Shown here one piece after another: positions 17,632 to 26,629 of a stretch of 64,000 nucleotides of DNA; position 1 is the first letter of the stretch, and each line of letters begins with the position of its first letter. This DNA comes from DVEG01 sp964405435 (GTDB lineage Bacteria > Cyanobacteriota > Cyanobacteriia > Cyanobacteriales > Oscillatoriaceae): NCBI GenBank assembly GCA_964405435.1, contig CAYOOD010000024.1, positions 1 to 64,000 of the forward strand, in the 5' to 3' direction. Under the pieces are notes generated by a model that was not told where the DNA came from, did not search any database, and worked only from the letters and a program-made list of their open reading frames with translations. The position numbers were made by a program, and so were the translations under genes.

Positions 17632-19605
17632 ATGACTAAAAACATTAGTATTGCTGTCGTTGGCGATGGCACTCCGGGTAGCGTGACTGAAGCAGCTTTG
17701 AGGACTGCTTTGCAAAACAGCAACCAGATTGTCTTCAATACGGGTGGAGTTCCAGTCACAATCAACTTAAATAGCGAATTGGTCATTAAAAAAAACGTGA
17801 CCATCGACGGTGAGGGGCTAGTGACGTTGGATGGGGGCGGCAAAACCCGAATTATTAACCTAGACATTGGCAAGGAACTCCATCTAAAGAATCTAACTTT
17901 AACCAATGGATTTCATCCAGTTGGAGGAGGCGCTATTCAGGCTAGTGGACTCAGCAAATTAACGATTGAGTCTTCCAATATTAATAACAGTACCTCCCCA
18001 TCAGGTGGTGGACTCATCTTGGGCTGGCGCAGTCAAACTAACATAATCTCAAGCACGTTCGATGGCAATCAAGCTAATTCCTTCACGACAGAACGAGGAG
18101 GAGGCGCAATTGCAACCACCAGTACCGAAGCTTATTTGACGGTGAAAGACAGCTTATTTATTAACAATAAAGGTACAAATGGTGGCGCTATCAACACCCT
18201 TTTAGGCCCCCTGTATATTGAAGGTTCTACTTTTATCAATAACGATGCAACTTCGGGAGGGATTCTTCCCGATCCGCACATCGGGGGCTATGGAGGGGCT
18301 ATCTATACAGATGGTGCCAGCGCCCATATTTGGGATGATGTCGGGGGCGATATTATTATCAAAAACAGCTATTTTGAAGGCAACAAAGGAACCGGACAAG
18401 GAGGAGCGTTATTCCTTTACACTTACAATCCGGATAGAGTTCTTGTTGAAAACTCTACGATTATCAACAATTCATTAATTCAAGACTATAGAGGCGATAG
18501 CTTTGGAGCAGGTCTGAGGGTAGGCAACGGCAGCGTCACGGTCAAAAATACTACTTTTTCTGGAAATTTAGGGCTGAGTGGAAATGATATATGGGCGGGA
18601 GAAAAAACCTCTTTATCTGTTGAAGAATCGACTTTTTATAGTCCGAACAGCTTGACTTTATTAAATTCAGGAGGATTTCAAATTCGCGGCACTCAAACCG
18701 CTGAGAATTTAGCTGGCACCTCTAACAGTGACACCCTAGATGGTAGTGGGGGAAATGATACCCTCTTCGGCAAAAAAGGGAACGATACGATGACGGGGGG
18801 TGCTGGCAATGATGTTTTTATTTTTTGGCGGGGACACGGCGACGATATCATTACGGATTTTGGAGGAGTCGGCAGGGGAGGGAATCCGTCTGCTACGACT
18901 AGAGCCGCTGCCGATACGCTGAAATTTGATGGGGCAGGGCTGACGGCAAAAAATATGTTATTGACTCAGAATGGTGCCGATTTGACTGTCTCCTTCGAGG
19001 GAGTTCAAAATACCTCAGTTACGCTGCAAAATTTTTCTCTAGAACAACTGGATAACCTTCTCAAAGCTACGGGCTCCGCTACCGATCTCGCGAATATTTG
19101 GTTTAACGGCCAAAATTCTAATTTTGATGCCTTCGATGTCGTCAATTCAGAGTTGCCATTCAATCAGGCTGTTTACAATAAAAATACTGTCACCTTTCTC
19201 AACGACTTGGATAACAATACGAGAGGATACAACGACTCGAATGATATTATAAACGGTCAGGGGGGGAATGACACGCTTTCTGGACTCAGCGGCGATGACA
19301 TCCTGCGCGGCGGTGCAGGGGATGACTTCTTTAATGGCGGGCAGGGTAACGATACGATCGCAGGTGGAACGGGAAGCGATCGCTTTTTCTTAGCAACCAA
19401 TAACGGCAGCGAAATCGTCACCGACTTTGAAAATGGCATTGATTTGATAGTGATGCAAACCGGGCTGAAGTTTTCTCAGCTCTCCATTTCTCAAGGCAGC
19501 AACGCTACTTTCATCAGTCTAGCCAGCACTGGCGCAAGACTGATGACTCTCAATGGAATATCAGCCGATGCGATCGGATCTGAGGATTTTCTAGCAGTTA
19601 GCTAG
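17632..19605 (+). CDS. Beta-helix/RTX calcium-binding extracellular protein
   Basis: This 657-residue protein has no signal peptide. Residues about 1-350 form a right-handed parallel beta helix of the polymorphic-outer-membrane/CSLREA style: VTIDGEGLVTLDGGG, LHLKNLTLTNG, GGGAIQASGLSKLTI, and repeated GGAI or GGAL motifs. Two RTX blocks follow: LDGSGGNDTLFGKKGNDTM near 370 and NGQGGNDTLSGLSGDD near 540. The C-terminus VTDFENGIDLIVM resembles the RTX end that can serve as a type I secretion signal (known). With the neighbouring RTX/Calx-beta gene it forms a pair of likely surface or sheath proteins. The two genes are separated by a terminator and so are probably transcribed separately. Confidence 0.85.
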   Translation: MTKNISIAVVGDGTPGSVTEAALRTALQNSNQIVFNTGGVPVTINLNSELVIKKNVTIDGEGLVTLDGGGKTRIINLDIGKELHLKNLTLTNGFHPVGGGAIQASGLSKLTIESSNINNSTSPSGGGLILGWRSQTNIISSTFDGNQANSFTTERGGGAIATTSTEAYLTVKDSLFINNKGTNGGAINTLLGPLYIEGSTFINNDATSGGILPDPHIGGYGGAIYTDGASAHIWDDVGGDIIIKNSYFEGNKGTGQGGALFLYTYNPDRVLVENSTIINNSLIQDYRGDSFGAGLRVGNGSVTVKNTTFSGNLGLSGNDIWAGEKTSLSVEESTFYSPNSLTLLNSGGFQIRGTQTAENLAGTSNSDTLDGSGGNDTLFGKKGNDTMTGGAGNDVFIFWRGHGDDIITDFGGVGRGGNPSATTRAAADTLKFDGAGLTAKNMLLTQNGADLTVSFEGVQNTSVTLQNFSLEQLDNLLKATGSATDLANIWFNGQNSNFDAFDVVNSELPFNQAVYNKNTVTFLNDLDNNTRGYNDSNDIINGQGGNDTLSGLSGDDILRGGAGDDFFNGGQGNDTIAGGTGSDRFFLATNNGSEIVTDFENGIDLIVMQTGLKFSQLSISQGSNATFISLASTGARLMTLNGISADAIGSEDFLAVS

Positions 19606-19718
19606 GATATCAAGCGTTTCTAACTCATGCGTGAAAACTCAGAATCAGCGTTCTCGAAGCAACCTGTTTTCTGAGTTTTCCCACAAAAAATATAACTTTT
19701 AGACGCGCTGTAAAGCGT

Positions 19719-20180
19719 TCATCTGTTTATCCCAGAGCGGGGAATAATCACGTCGGTGGGGTCAAATGTCGGCTGCTGGATGATTCCTCTCTGCTCGGGG
19801 GTGAGCGGCGACAAGCCTTGATTTCCCCCAGCAAATTCTGAGCCACCGCTGCCGCCCCCTAGTAAATCGCTGACGCCATTCAGGGAATCTGATAAGAAAG
19901 TGTCTGCAAACCCCCTTTGGTTAAAACGCCTTTTTCTTTCTTCCTCAGAGAAATTAGGCCGCAGCCGTGGCTGCGCTGGTTGCGTCGAGGAGTTAGAAGG
20001 GGAGGAGTTAGAAGGGGTTGTTTGCGCGAGGTAATGGCTGGCTGAGGGGTTAACAGCGGCGTCAGATTTTCGCTCGATCGCGATCGCCCGACTCCCAAAA
20101 GAAAAAGCCAGAAAGCAGCACGCAGTCGGCAAGAGGGAGAAACTTCTTTTTGACAATTTCCAGAAAAATTTACTCGACAT
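19719..20180 (-). CDS. Small secreted protein of unknown function
   Basis: The 153-residue product has a signal peptide (basic start, hydrophobic LLPTACCFLAFSFG, possible cleavage after RAIA near residue 34). A Ser/Pro/Asn-rich low-complexity stretch follows (residues 55-70), then a more conserved-looking end with EEERKRRFNQRGFADTF and a Gly/Ser run. The low-complexity stretch is encoded by gaggagttagaagg-type repeats. A perfect AGGAGG lies about 8 bases upstream of the ATG. It lies downstream of the iron-porin gene on the same strand (gap 23 bases), so co-transcription is likely. Family not recognised. Confidence 0.65.
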   Translation of the reverse strand: MSSKFFWKLSKRSFSLLPTACCFLAFSFGSRAIAIERKSDAAVNPSASHYLAQTTPSNSSPSNSSTQPAQPRLRPNFSEEERKRRFNQRGFADTFLSDSLNGVSDLLGGGSGGSEFAGGNQGLSPLTPEQRGIIQQPTFDPTDVIIPRSGINR

Positions 20181-20203
20181 GTTAACTACCTCCTAAAAGC
20201 AAA

Positions 20204-22084
20204 CTAAAAGCGAAAAGTCGTGCGAATCGTTCCTATAACAATAGCGCTGTTGTCCGAATTGTGTTCGGGATTGGTTATAATAAAAAATCCAGGGCTAATT
20301 GATACGTTATCGGTCAGCCGGAAGCGATAAAAGGTTTCTAAATGCAGGGATGTGGCTTCATCTTCCCGCACGCCTTGTCCGCTGACTAATTTAGGCGGCT
20401 GGCCAACTAACAAAGCCAGCAAGTCGCCTTCTCGTCCGAAGGGATCGGACAAGCCCAGGGAAAAGAGATAAGTGGTGGTGGTGGCTGAGGCATCTGAGGT
20501 GAGAGAATTGCTGAAAACCAACCCCCCCCAAGTGGCTAAAGTTATTTTAGGAGTGACGCGCCATTGCAGGGTGCCGCTGATGCCGTGAATCTGGGCAGGT
20601 TCGTTTAACAATCCAGAGGTATCGGCATTAAAGCTGCCGGTGAAGGTATCCAACCGACCTTCACTAGAATAGGCATTGATATAAGCCAAGCCTGTTAAGA
20701 GGTTGGCAGCGGGTTTTACTAAGAGCTGCGCTCCTAGGGCGCTGCGATCGGCTCCGAAAACGCCGCCCCCTTTATTGGGACTGTTGCTATTCCCGGTGCC
20801 GTAGGCGACTTGCAGGCGCGCGATGTCGGATACCAGCCAGTCAAAGCCCGCGCCCGCATCGAGATTGCCAATTTTAAACAGGGGGCTGGCTTCGGCAAAG
20901 CGGGAAATCGCGCCCCGACCGGCATCGAAGTAGGGAGAGTTCGCCGTCAGAACGCTGCTGAGGCTGAAGCCTACGGGTCGGAAGGTGAAGACGACGCGAT
21001 CGCCGAGTGCGGCAAACCTATATTCCAGCTTATCCAATTGAATCTGATTCGCCAAACCGCCCTGATAGGAAAGCAGCGTCATGTCGGTATTGAACCCTTC
21101 CAAGCTGCTAAAACCGCGATTGCTAAAATTCCCCGTGGACAGCTCCAGCCGCAGCCGGTCTTTGCCCGTGAAGCTGGAGACAATGCCCAATCGCGTCAAC
21201 TGATTGAACACCACGTTATTTTCGCCTTGCCCCGGCGGATCGCCTCCTGCTGCGCCAGTCAGGGCAAAGATGGCTTCTCCCCCAAAAACTGCCATTGTAG
21301 AAAATTGCTGCGCTTCTAAAGCCCCGGTCCGCGCTTCTATGAGGTCAATGCGACCCCGGACAGTGGCCAATTCTGTCTGGAATTCGGCCTGGAGTTTGTC
21401 CAGAGTGGCTAAATCGTCTCTGGTGACATAATCTGCCGTTGGCTGATTGGCGGCGATCAGTTCGTTGATGCGGTTCAGGCAAGCATTTAAACCGGCGGCA
21501 AATTCGTATCGAGTCAGGGCGCGATCGCCCCGATAGGTGCCGTCTGGATATCCGGCAATACAGCCGTAGCGCTCGACGAGGTTTTGCAGCGCCCCAAACG
21601 CCCAGTCAGTCGGTTGCACGTCGGACAGTTGCGAGACTGAATTGACTCGCTCCATCGCCTCGGAAGTCGCATTTTCTAGAGAAACCTGCTCCTCCGCCGT
21701 CTGGGCGCGATCGCTGCCTAGTTCGAGAGGGGAGCCACCTAACTCACCTAACCCCCCCAACCCCCCTTCCCTAGGAGGGAAGGGGGGCGCAGGATTGCCC
21801 TCCCCTGCAAGGAGAGGGGTTTCTCTGTTTTGGATGAACCACGAAGGCGGTGCAGGGGGTGTCGGTTCGCCTTTTTGCGGGCTAGTTTGAAGGGTGTCTG
21901 GGATGATGCCTTCGCGTACAGGCGCGACTGGGGCTTGTTCCTGAGAATTTTCAGGCGATCGCCTATCGAGGGCGATCGCCCTCGGTGCTTCCACGCTTGC
22001 AGGTGCCTCTGAGGCCCCTGCGCCATCTGTCGCTGCTGCCACCACGATCGCAGCCAGACCGGGTAAAAAATACTTTAACCTCAC
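20204..22084 (-). CDS. SLH-domain iron uptake porin (OprB-like)
   Basis: Cyanobacterial outer-membrane porins of this family have an N-terminal SLH domain that binds cell-wall polymer and a C-terminal OprB-like barrel; Synechocystis homologues take up inorganic iron (known). The 626-residue protein starts with GTG and a signal peptide (FLPGLAAIVVAAATDGAGA). The SLH domain is clear (SQLSDVQPTDWAFGALQNLV, CIAGYPDGTYRG, LTRYEFAAGLNACL). A short coiled coil follows, and the barrel runs to a terminal Phe (TFRF), as in porins. An intergenic-type palindromic repeat is inserted in frame near residues 80-118. GAGGAG precedes the start, with a small hairpin just upstream. Confidence 0.93.
   Translation of the reverse strand: MRLKYFLPGLAAIVVAAATDGAGASEAPASVEAPRAIALDRRSPENSQEQAPVAPVREGIIPDTLQTSPQKGEPTPPAPPSWFIQNRETPLLAGEGNPAPPFPPREGGLGGLGELGGSPLELGSDRAQTAEEQVSLENATSEAMERVNSVSQLSDVQPTDWAFGALQNLVERYGCIAGYPDGTYRGDRALTRYEFAAGLNACLNRINELIAANQPTADYVTRDDLATLDKLQAEFQTELATVRGRIDLIEARTGALEAQQFSTMAVFGGEAIFALTGAAGGDPPGQGENNVVFNQLTRLGIVSSFTGKDRLRLELSTGNFSNRGFSSLEGFNTDMTLLSYQGGLANQIQLDKLEYRFAALGDRVVFTFRPVGFSLSSVLTANSPYFDAGRGAISRFAEASPLFKIGNLDAGAGFDWLVSDIARLQVAYGTGNSNSPNKGGGVFGADRSALGAQLLVKPAANLLTGLAYINAYSSEGRLDTFTGSFNADTSGLLNEPAQIHGISGTLQWRVTPKITLATWGGLVFSNSLTSDASATTTTYLFSLGLSDPFGREGDLLALLVGQPPKLVSGQGVREDEATSLHLETFYRFRLTDNVSISPGFFIITNPEHNSDNSAIVIGTIRTTFRF
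21740..21835. repeat. Intergenic-type palindromic repeat inside porin gene
   Basis: A perfect 12-base arm ccccccttccct (21761-21772) pairs with agggaagggggg (21776-21787). It is followed by a second imperfect hairpin of ctcccctgcaaggagaggg type. This style of repeat is usually intergenic in cyanobacteria, yet here it is translated as a Gly/Pro-rich segment (GNPAPPFPPREGGLGGLGEL) between signal peptide and SLH domain. Confidence 0.7.
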
Positions 22085-22097
22085 GATTGCTCCTCAC

Positions 22098-22120
22098 ACC
22101 TATATACCAGAAACATAGGT
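22098..22120 (-). promoter_or_regulatory. Hairpin adjoining the porin ribosome-binding site
   Basis: acctat (22098-22103) and ataggt (22115-22120) are inverted repeats. On the minus-strand mRNA the hairpin ends a few bases before the GAGGAG site of the porin gene, so it could influence translation (inference). Confidence 0.3.
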
Positions 22121-22215
22121 ATATAACATCTCGCGCGCGTCCGCTGCCGGTCTTCCAATCATCTCAAGGCGCAAAATTGCGCGCGTGCAAGCGCTAAAAT
22201 TTGCATCCGCGACAA

Positions 22216-23214
22216 TTATTTTGAGTCTTTGTTAGGGGCAGGACACGGATCTCCTAACAATAAACTACCACACCCGCCAGAAGGCCCATCCCTGAGCAGA
22301 GAGCGCATGTCAAAGGTGAACGCCTCGTATATGTTCTCAATGACGTCTGCCGTGCCTCGATCGTCCCTTCCGGCTGCGATGAGTTCCTTCGGAACCGGCG
22401 GCGGAGCAAAGGTCAGTTGCAGCCGTGCCGCCTCTGCCTGTTTGATAAAGTGTATCGTTTGCATCCCGCAGCTATTGCTAGCGCTCAGGGTTGGATCGAT
22501 GCAGTAGCTTTCTTTCTGGGCTCGTCCGCGCCCGTGAATGCCGATTAATTCGCCGGCTGCGTTGAATACGGGGCCTCCGCTCATGCCCCGGCGGGTTTGA
22601 TTGTTGTAGAGCAAGCTGTACCCGCCATCAATCCAGGGGGGATTGGCAATTTCGTTCAATTGGCCTGCGGAGAGGGTGCGTTCTCGGCGGGCGCTTTCGT
22701 CTTCTGGGTTTGGCCAACCAGAGATGTAGATATCATCGCCTTTTTTCAGCCGAGTGGAATTTCCCATGACGGCGACTGGATATTTGCGATCGCTCTCAAA
22801 TTTGATGATGGCCAGGTCGAAGCCCTCGATCGTCGCTCCCAATTCTCCCTCTTCGGCTCCGAACGGGTAAATATTCTCTCGAGTTTTGACATCATCGACA
22901 AAATGTACTTCCCCGTCGCTGGTTCTCACTCCGTAAACCACTTCTCTCGTCCTGACGACGTGCAGCGCGGTGAGGACGTAATAAGTTCGATCTCGGCGAG
23001 CGACAATCACTCCCGATCCCGGGTTCCATTCTTGTCGAGCTTCTATATCCCCTTTTTGCAAGCCCTGAGCAATGACAACGGTGGTTTGGGAAGCCACGGC
23101 ATCCACTTCTGTTTCGGTCAGGATTGGCGCTGCTGCCATCAGAGGAAGGGCGATCGCCAGGGCTGCTGTTGCTATTCCTAACAGCAAGGCAGATAATCTG
23201 CCGGAGATAGTCAT
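22216..23214 (-). CDS. Trypsin-like serine protease (S1 family), exported
   Basis: This 332-residue protein has a signal peptide or N-terminal anchor (LSALLLGIATAALAIALPLM). A complete catalytic triad is visible: His85 in LTALHVV, Asp133 in EGFDLAIIKF and Ser212 in RRGMSGGPVF. The fold pattern GSGVIVARRDRTYYVLTALH is typical of chymotrypsin-like proteases and the DegP-type relatives common in cyanobacteria. There is no PDZ domain. Substrate unknown; a periplasmic location is inferred. It is 131 bases upstream of the porin gene on the same strand. A heptamer repeat array lies just upstream of its start. Confidence 0.9.
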   Translation of the reverse strand: MTISGRLSALLLGIATAALAIALPLMAAAPILTETEVDAVASQTTVVIAQGLQKGDIEARQEWNPGSGVIVARRDRTYYVLTALHVVRTREVVYGVRTSDGEVHFVDDVKTRENIYPFGAEEGELGATIEGFDLAIIKFESDRKYPVAVMGNSTRLKKGDDIYISGWPNPEDESARRERTLSAGQLNEIANPPWIDGGYSLLYNNQTRRGMSGGPVFNAAGELIGIHGRGRAQKESYCIDPTLSASNSCGMQTIHFIKQAEAARLQLTFAPPPVPKELIAAGRDDRGTADVIENIYEAFTFDMRSLLRDGPSGGCGSLLLGDPCPAPNKDSK

Positions 23215-23226
23215 ATAATTGTTAAT

Positions 23227-23275
23227 GGGTAATGGGGAATGGGGAATGGGGAATGGGGAATTGGTAATGGGGAAT
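23227..23275. repeat. Heptamer tandem array, seven units
   Basis: Units are gggtaat, four copies of ggggaat, tggtaat and one more ggggaat. The array lies 12 bases upstream of the protease start codon, in its leader. Confidence 0.88.
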
Positions 23276-23611
23276 TGCTTTTTTGCCTGACAAAAGCTTT
23301 TTCAATGCTGGCAATCTGCCGCATGGGGAAGGGCTTTATCAACCCAGCAATTGCGGTCAGTGAAGATTTTTAGCGGCTTTCAATCCCAAGCTGCGTGCAA
23401 GCGTTCCGGTGGATTAAAAAACCTACGATTATTAGCCTTGGCGCTTTCTCTGGGCGATTTTTGACAAGCCCTCAACCATCCTCAACAATAAATAAACCTA
23501 GAGAAAGTTTGGCATTTCCCTAGGTCAATTTCCAAAAGACGTGACTGCCTGAAAAAAAACATATTGAAGACCGTCCTGATAGAGGTCACGAGCTAACTTG
23601 CCCGATCTGTC
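23276..23611. other. Intergenic region without a recognised gene
   Basis: About 340 bases between the heptamer array and the COP23-like gene (both neighbours on the minus strand). No open frame of note or structured RNA was seen. Confidence 0.4.
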
Positions 23612-24160
23612 TCATTTAAAAAGCCCATCAACTAACTTTTCTAAATTCACATAGGGCTGCCCCCCAGACTCTTGCACCAAGGTGCCGCTGACGCTACCCG
23701 CGCTAATATTACTCAAACTTTCTAAAACTCTAGTCGGATTTTGTCGATTTTTTTCACTGAGCGTGAACAGCATGTTATTCGTATTGCAGCCTGCTCTCGT
23801 GTTGTTAACGGCGCAGAGTACCGGCTGGCCATTTACGGGGCCGACGGTCAGGTACAAGCCTTTGAGGGTGCCGCTATTTTGGCTGAGCAGCCCATTCAGC
23901 CTGCTGGTTACTTCGCTACAGCGCCGTTCGGGCGTGTAACCGGCCCCGCTAAACTCTTCAGTTTTCCAGACGATGACCGGATCGGAGAGAACGCCATCTT
24001 TCTTGACGGCGAGGGTGACGTAGTACCCACTCTGCGTCAGGCACTGAAACGAGGCTGGGGGTTCAATGGATTGGGCCAAACTTTTTTGAGCCGTCAACAT
24101 GGGAACCTGTATCGCTGCGAAACCAGCAACGGCCAACTTTAATATCTGTTTAATTTTCAT
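23612..24160 (-). CDS. COP23-domain protein, exported
   Basis: This 182-residue protein carries a signal peptide (LKLAVAGFAAIQVPMLTAQKSLAQS) and the COP23 pattern: FQCLTQSGYYVTLAVK, PVIVWKTEEFSGAGYTPERRC, and NGQPVLCAVNN with conserved cysteines. COP23 was described as a circadian oscillating, membrane-associated protein in Synechococcus (known); its biochemical role is unclear. An AAGGAG-type site lies just ahead of the ATG. It is probably a single-gene unit. Confidence 0.82.
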   Translation of the reverse strand: MKIKQILKLAVAGFAAIQVPMLTAQKSLAQSIEPPASFQCLTQSGYYVTLAVKKDGVLSDPVIVWKTEEFSGAGYTPERRCSEVTSRLNGLLSQNSGTLKGLYLTVGPVNGQPVLCAVNNTRAGCNTNNMLFTLSEKNRQNPTRVLESLSNISAGSVSGTLVQESGGQPYVNLEKLVDGLFK

Positions 24161-24582
24161 GGTGTCAACTCTCCTTGGTGGACAAATAGGATGACGCTTG
24201 ACAACCTCAAAATTCTCCCTAATTTCACGGATGGATTTGCCTGTTCTGCCTTAAGACATGTTTAAGCCGTCCGAAAGGATTAGGTGATTTTGCGGTTGAC
24301 AGACCGGATAAGGTAATGATAGGGAGCGCGCCGGAGTCCGGACAGTGCCCGAGGAGAAACCCTGAGAGCCTCACCTTTTTTAGGTTTTGGGCTTTTTCAG
24401 GAAAAGATCGACTTTGGCTAGCTTGTGATAATGGCTTGATATCAGTCACTCCGCTACCCGCACGTTAGCAACGACGGAAAATAAGTGCGACAAGTTTCTG
24501 CAAGCTAGAAAAATTTTTATAGCTGCCCCTAATCAGTATAATCCTTTGTGGCGTTGCCGACATCCATCTAGAGGAAGAGGCT
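24161..24582. other. Intergenic region between divergent genes
   Basis: This 422-base spacer separates the COP23-like gene (minus) and the cyclotransferase gene (plus). It contains a ccggagtccgg palindrome near 24331 but no convincing gene or riboswitch. Confidence 0.4.
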
Positions 24583-25050
24583 TTGAGTTTATTGAAGGTA
24601 TTTGTCTACGGAACGCTCAAACCGGGGGAGTGCAATTATCAGCGTTACTGTGGCGATCGCGTTGTGGAGGCAATAGAGGCGATCGCGCGCGGGCGGCTAT
24701 TCGACCTGCCCCTGGGCTACCCGGCTCTGATCCCCGGAGACTCGCCTGTATGGGGAGTTTTGCTTTCTTTCGCCAATGCCTCTGTTTTGCGCGATCTCGA
24801 CCTTCTGGAAGATTACGATCCCGATCGAGAAGCCGAGTTGAACGAATACTGCCGCTGTCAAATCGAGGTATTTCATCCACCGCTTTCAGAAGGGGGGAGA
24901 ATTTGGGCCGATTGCCAATCCCTGGGACTGGCGTGGGCCTATTTGATGGCCCCCGATCGCGTTCGCTGTTTGGGGGGCGTGGCGATCGCTTCTGGATGGT
25001 GGGGGGCGGGGGAACCGCCGCGTCTCAATGCGATCGACTGTTACCGTTAA
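24583..25050 (+). CDS. Gamma-glutamylcyclotransferase-like protein
   Basis: The 155-residue protein has the GGCT/AIG2 signature YGTLKPG at residues 9-15, the following NYQRYCGDRVVEA and the GRLFDLPLGYPALIPG segment. Members convert gamma-glutamyl dipeptides to 5-oxoproline or act on related amines (known); the substrate here is open. The start is a TTG preceded by a purine-rich gaggaagagg site. It stands alone, convergent with the anti-sigma gene. Confidence 0.83.
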   Translation: MSLLKVFVYGTLKPGECNYQRYCGDRVVEAIEAIARGRLFDLPLGYPALIPGDSPVWGVLLSFANASVLRDLDLLEDYDPDREAELNEYCRCQIEVFHPPLSEGGRIWADCQSLGLAWAYLMAPDRVRCLGGVAIASGWWGAGEPPRLNAIDCYR

Positions 25051-25146
25051 AAAAAAAGAACAGTAAAGCTTTTTTGCGCTTCTCACTGGAGCGCTGCCAC
25101 TCTACTGTCCTCTTATTAATCGCACCGGTCGGATTGCTCGACCTTT

Positions 25147-26487
25147 TTACTCGACAAACAGTGCCCGACTCATAATTGCCTTCTCCTGAACGGGCTGGAC
25201 TGGTTTGGGAATCTCTACCACCGGGCTGTTCAAGGCGATCGTTAATTTTTCAGGAGTCGCCTCGGGGTGCGGGGCTTTGGCCATCTGCGGCGAGAAGGCG
25301 GGCTCAGAGGTGAGCAGCGAGGACACAGCGGCGATCGCCAGTGCGGCGGCGGCGGCGGCTCCTCCCAAAATCAGCCGCAGTTTCGGCTTGCGATCCAGGC
25401 GAGCAAAAACTTTTTCCACCGTTTTTTCTACCGATTGCTCTGCCACTGGCACTGGCATGTTTTGCATTCCAGAGCGCAGGCTCAGCAGTCGGTTGTACAA
25501 GCCTTGTACCACGAGATCGCCCTGCAGCCATTCTTCTACTTGCTTGCGCTCGGCGGCGCTGACTTCCCCATCCAGGTAGGCGCTGAGCAATTCATAGCGA
25601 TCGCGCTGTAAGGTGACGGCGGCGGCCACTTCCTGCGTCTGTTCGGCATCCAGACGGGCAAAGAATTGCTCTACGGTTGCTTCTCCCGGCTGTGCGGCGG
25701 GGACTGGCGCTTCCTCGATGGCGGCGTGCAGGTTGAGCAGGNNNNNNNNNNNNNNNNNNNNNNNNNNNNNNNNNNNNNNNNNNNNNNNNNNNNNNNNNNN
25801 NNNNNNNNNNNNNNNNNNNNNNNNNNNNNNNNNNNNNNNNNCGTCGATGTAGGCGCTGAGCAATTCATAGCGCTCGGCGGCGGAAACGGTGGCCACTTCT
25901 GCCACGGCTTCGGCATCCAGACGGGCAAAGAATTGCTCTACGGTTGCTTCTAGCGGCTGTGCGGCGGGGACTGGCGCTTCCTCGATGGCGGCGTGCAGGT
26001 TGAGCAGGCGGGCGTGCTGGCGCTGCAGGTTGACATCGCTTGCCAGCCATGCTTCTACTTGTTCGCGCTCTGCGGCGCTGACTTCGCCGTCGATGTAGGC
26101 GCTGAGCAATTCATAGCGCTCGGCGGCGGAAACGGTGGCCACGGTTTCCGCCGCTTCCGCATCCAGACGGGCGAAAAATTGTTCGATCGTTTGCTCGACC
26201 GATTGCTGGGGTGGTGGCACTGGCATATTTCCCCACTCCTGACTGAGATTCAACAGGCGGGCGTGCAAGCGCTGTACTTCGGGATCGCTTTGCAGCCATT
26301 CTTCTACGAGCGCGCATTCTGACGGGTTCGCGGCTCCATCGAGGTAGGCACTGATCAGTTCAAAGCGATCGCGATGTATAGTCTTCACGGCAGTTGTATA
26401 TTCTGTTTGATTACCCATTTTTTTATTCAGCACATCCCGAGGGGGATAGTCGGTCAGGTCGTCGTAGGAGTGAAAGTTAGGGGTCAT
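25147..26487 (-). CDS. Anti-sigma factor with tandem modules (interrupted by sequence gap)
   Basis: This protein probably holds the upstream ECF sigma factor inactive at the membrane. At least four tandem modules of about 82 residues are visible. Each begins RYELLSAYIDGEVSAAE-like and ends with TVEQFFARLDAE; the first is most diverged (RFELISAYLDGAANPSE). They resemble the anti-sigma domain of zf-HC2 proteins, but the usual CPxCR zinc ligands are replaced (SDPEVQ, SDVNLQ, GDLVVQ). A single membrane span follows (LILGGAAAAAALAIAAVSSL), then a 60-residue C-terminal tail. One hundred Ns fall inside module 3, so module number and total length (446 residues as scaffolded) are uncertain. Downstream of the sigma gene, same strand, gap 142 bases. 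Confidence 0.8.
   Translation of the reverse strand: MTPNFHSYDDLTDYPPRDVLNKKMGNQTEYTTAVKTIHRDRFELISAYLDGAANPSECALVEEWLQSDPEVQRLHARLLNLSQEWGNMPVPPPQQSVEQTIEQFFARLDAEAAETVATVSAAERYELLSAYIDGEVSAAEREQVEAWLASDVNLQRQHARLLNLHAAIEEAPVPAAQPLEATVEQFFARLDAEAVAEVATVSAAERYELLSAYIDXXXXXXXXXXXXXXXXXXXXXXXXXXXXXXXXXXLLNLHAAIEEAPVPAAQPGEATVEQFFARLDAEQTQEVAAAVTLQRDRYELLSAYLDGEVSAAERKQVEEWLQGDLVVQGLYNRLLSLRSGMQNMPVPVAEQSVEKTVEKVFARLDRKPKLRLILGGAAAAAALAIAAVSSLLTSEPAFSPQMAKAPHPEATPEKLTIALNSPVVEIPKPVQPVQEKAIMSRALFVE
25604..26395 (-). repeat. 246-bp intragenic tandem repeats in anti-sigma gene
   Basis: Near-identical blocks recur with a 246-base period; for example cgtcgatgtaggcgctgag starts at 25842 and again at 26088. 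The unit encodes 82 residues. The repeat array contains the assembly gap. Confidence 0.85.
25742..25841. other. Assembly gap of 100 Ns
   Basis: Exactly 100 Ns, the conventional size for an unknown gap. In the intact neighbouring repeat the corresponding stretch is 79 bases. Both 79 and 100 leave the same remainder on division by three, so the frame matches on both sides. Confidence 0.98.
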
Positions 26488-26629
26488 GGCTACACCACCA
26501 CCAACTCAAATTGTGTGAGGCACCCGGCGAAACGAAAAAAATTTAATTTAGTACCGTTCGGATTGGAGTTTATCGCACTTTTCGGCACTTTCACACCGCG
26601 AGGGTTCTGCCGAGCGCGCGATCGTTCCA

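Noticed and set aside
24300..24380. CTGAGAG-like stretch suggestive of a TPP riboswitch
   Set aside because: The other conserved TPP elements are missing and no thiamine gene is adjacent.
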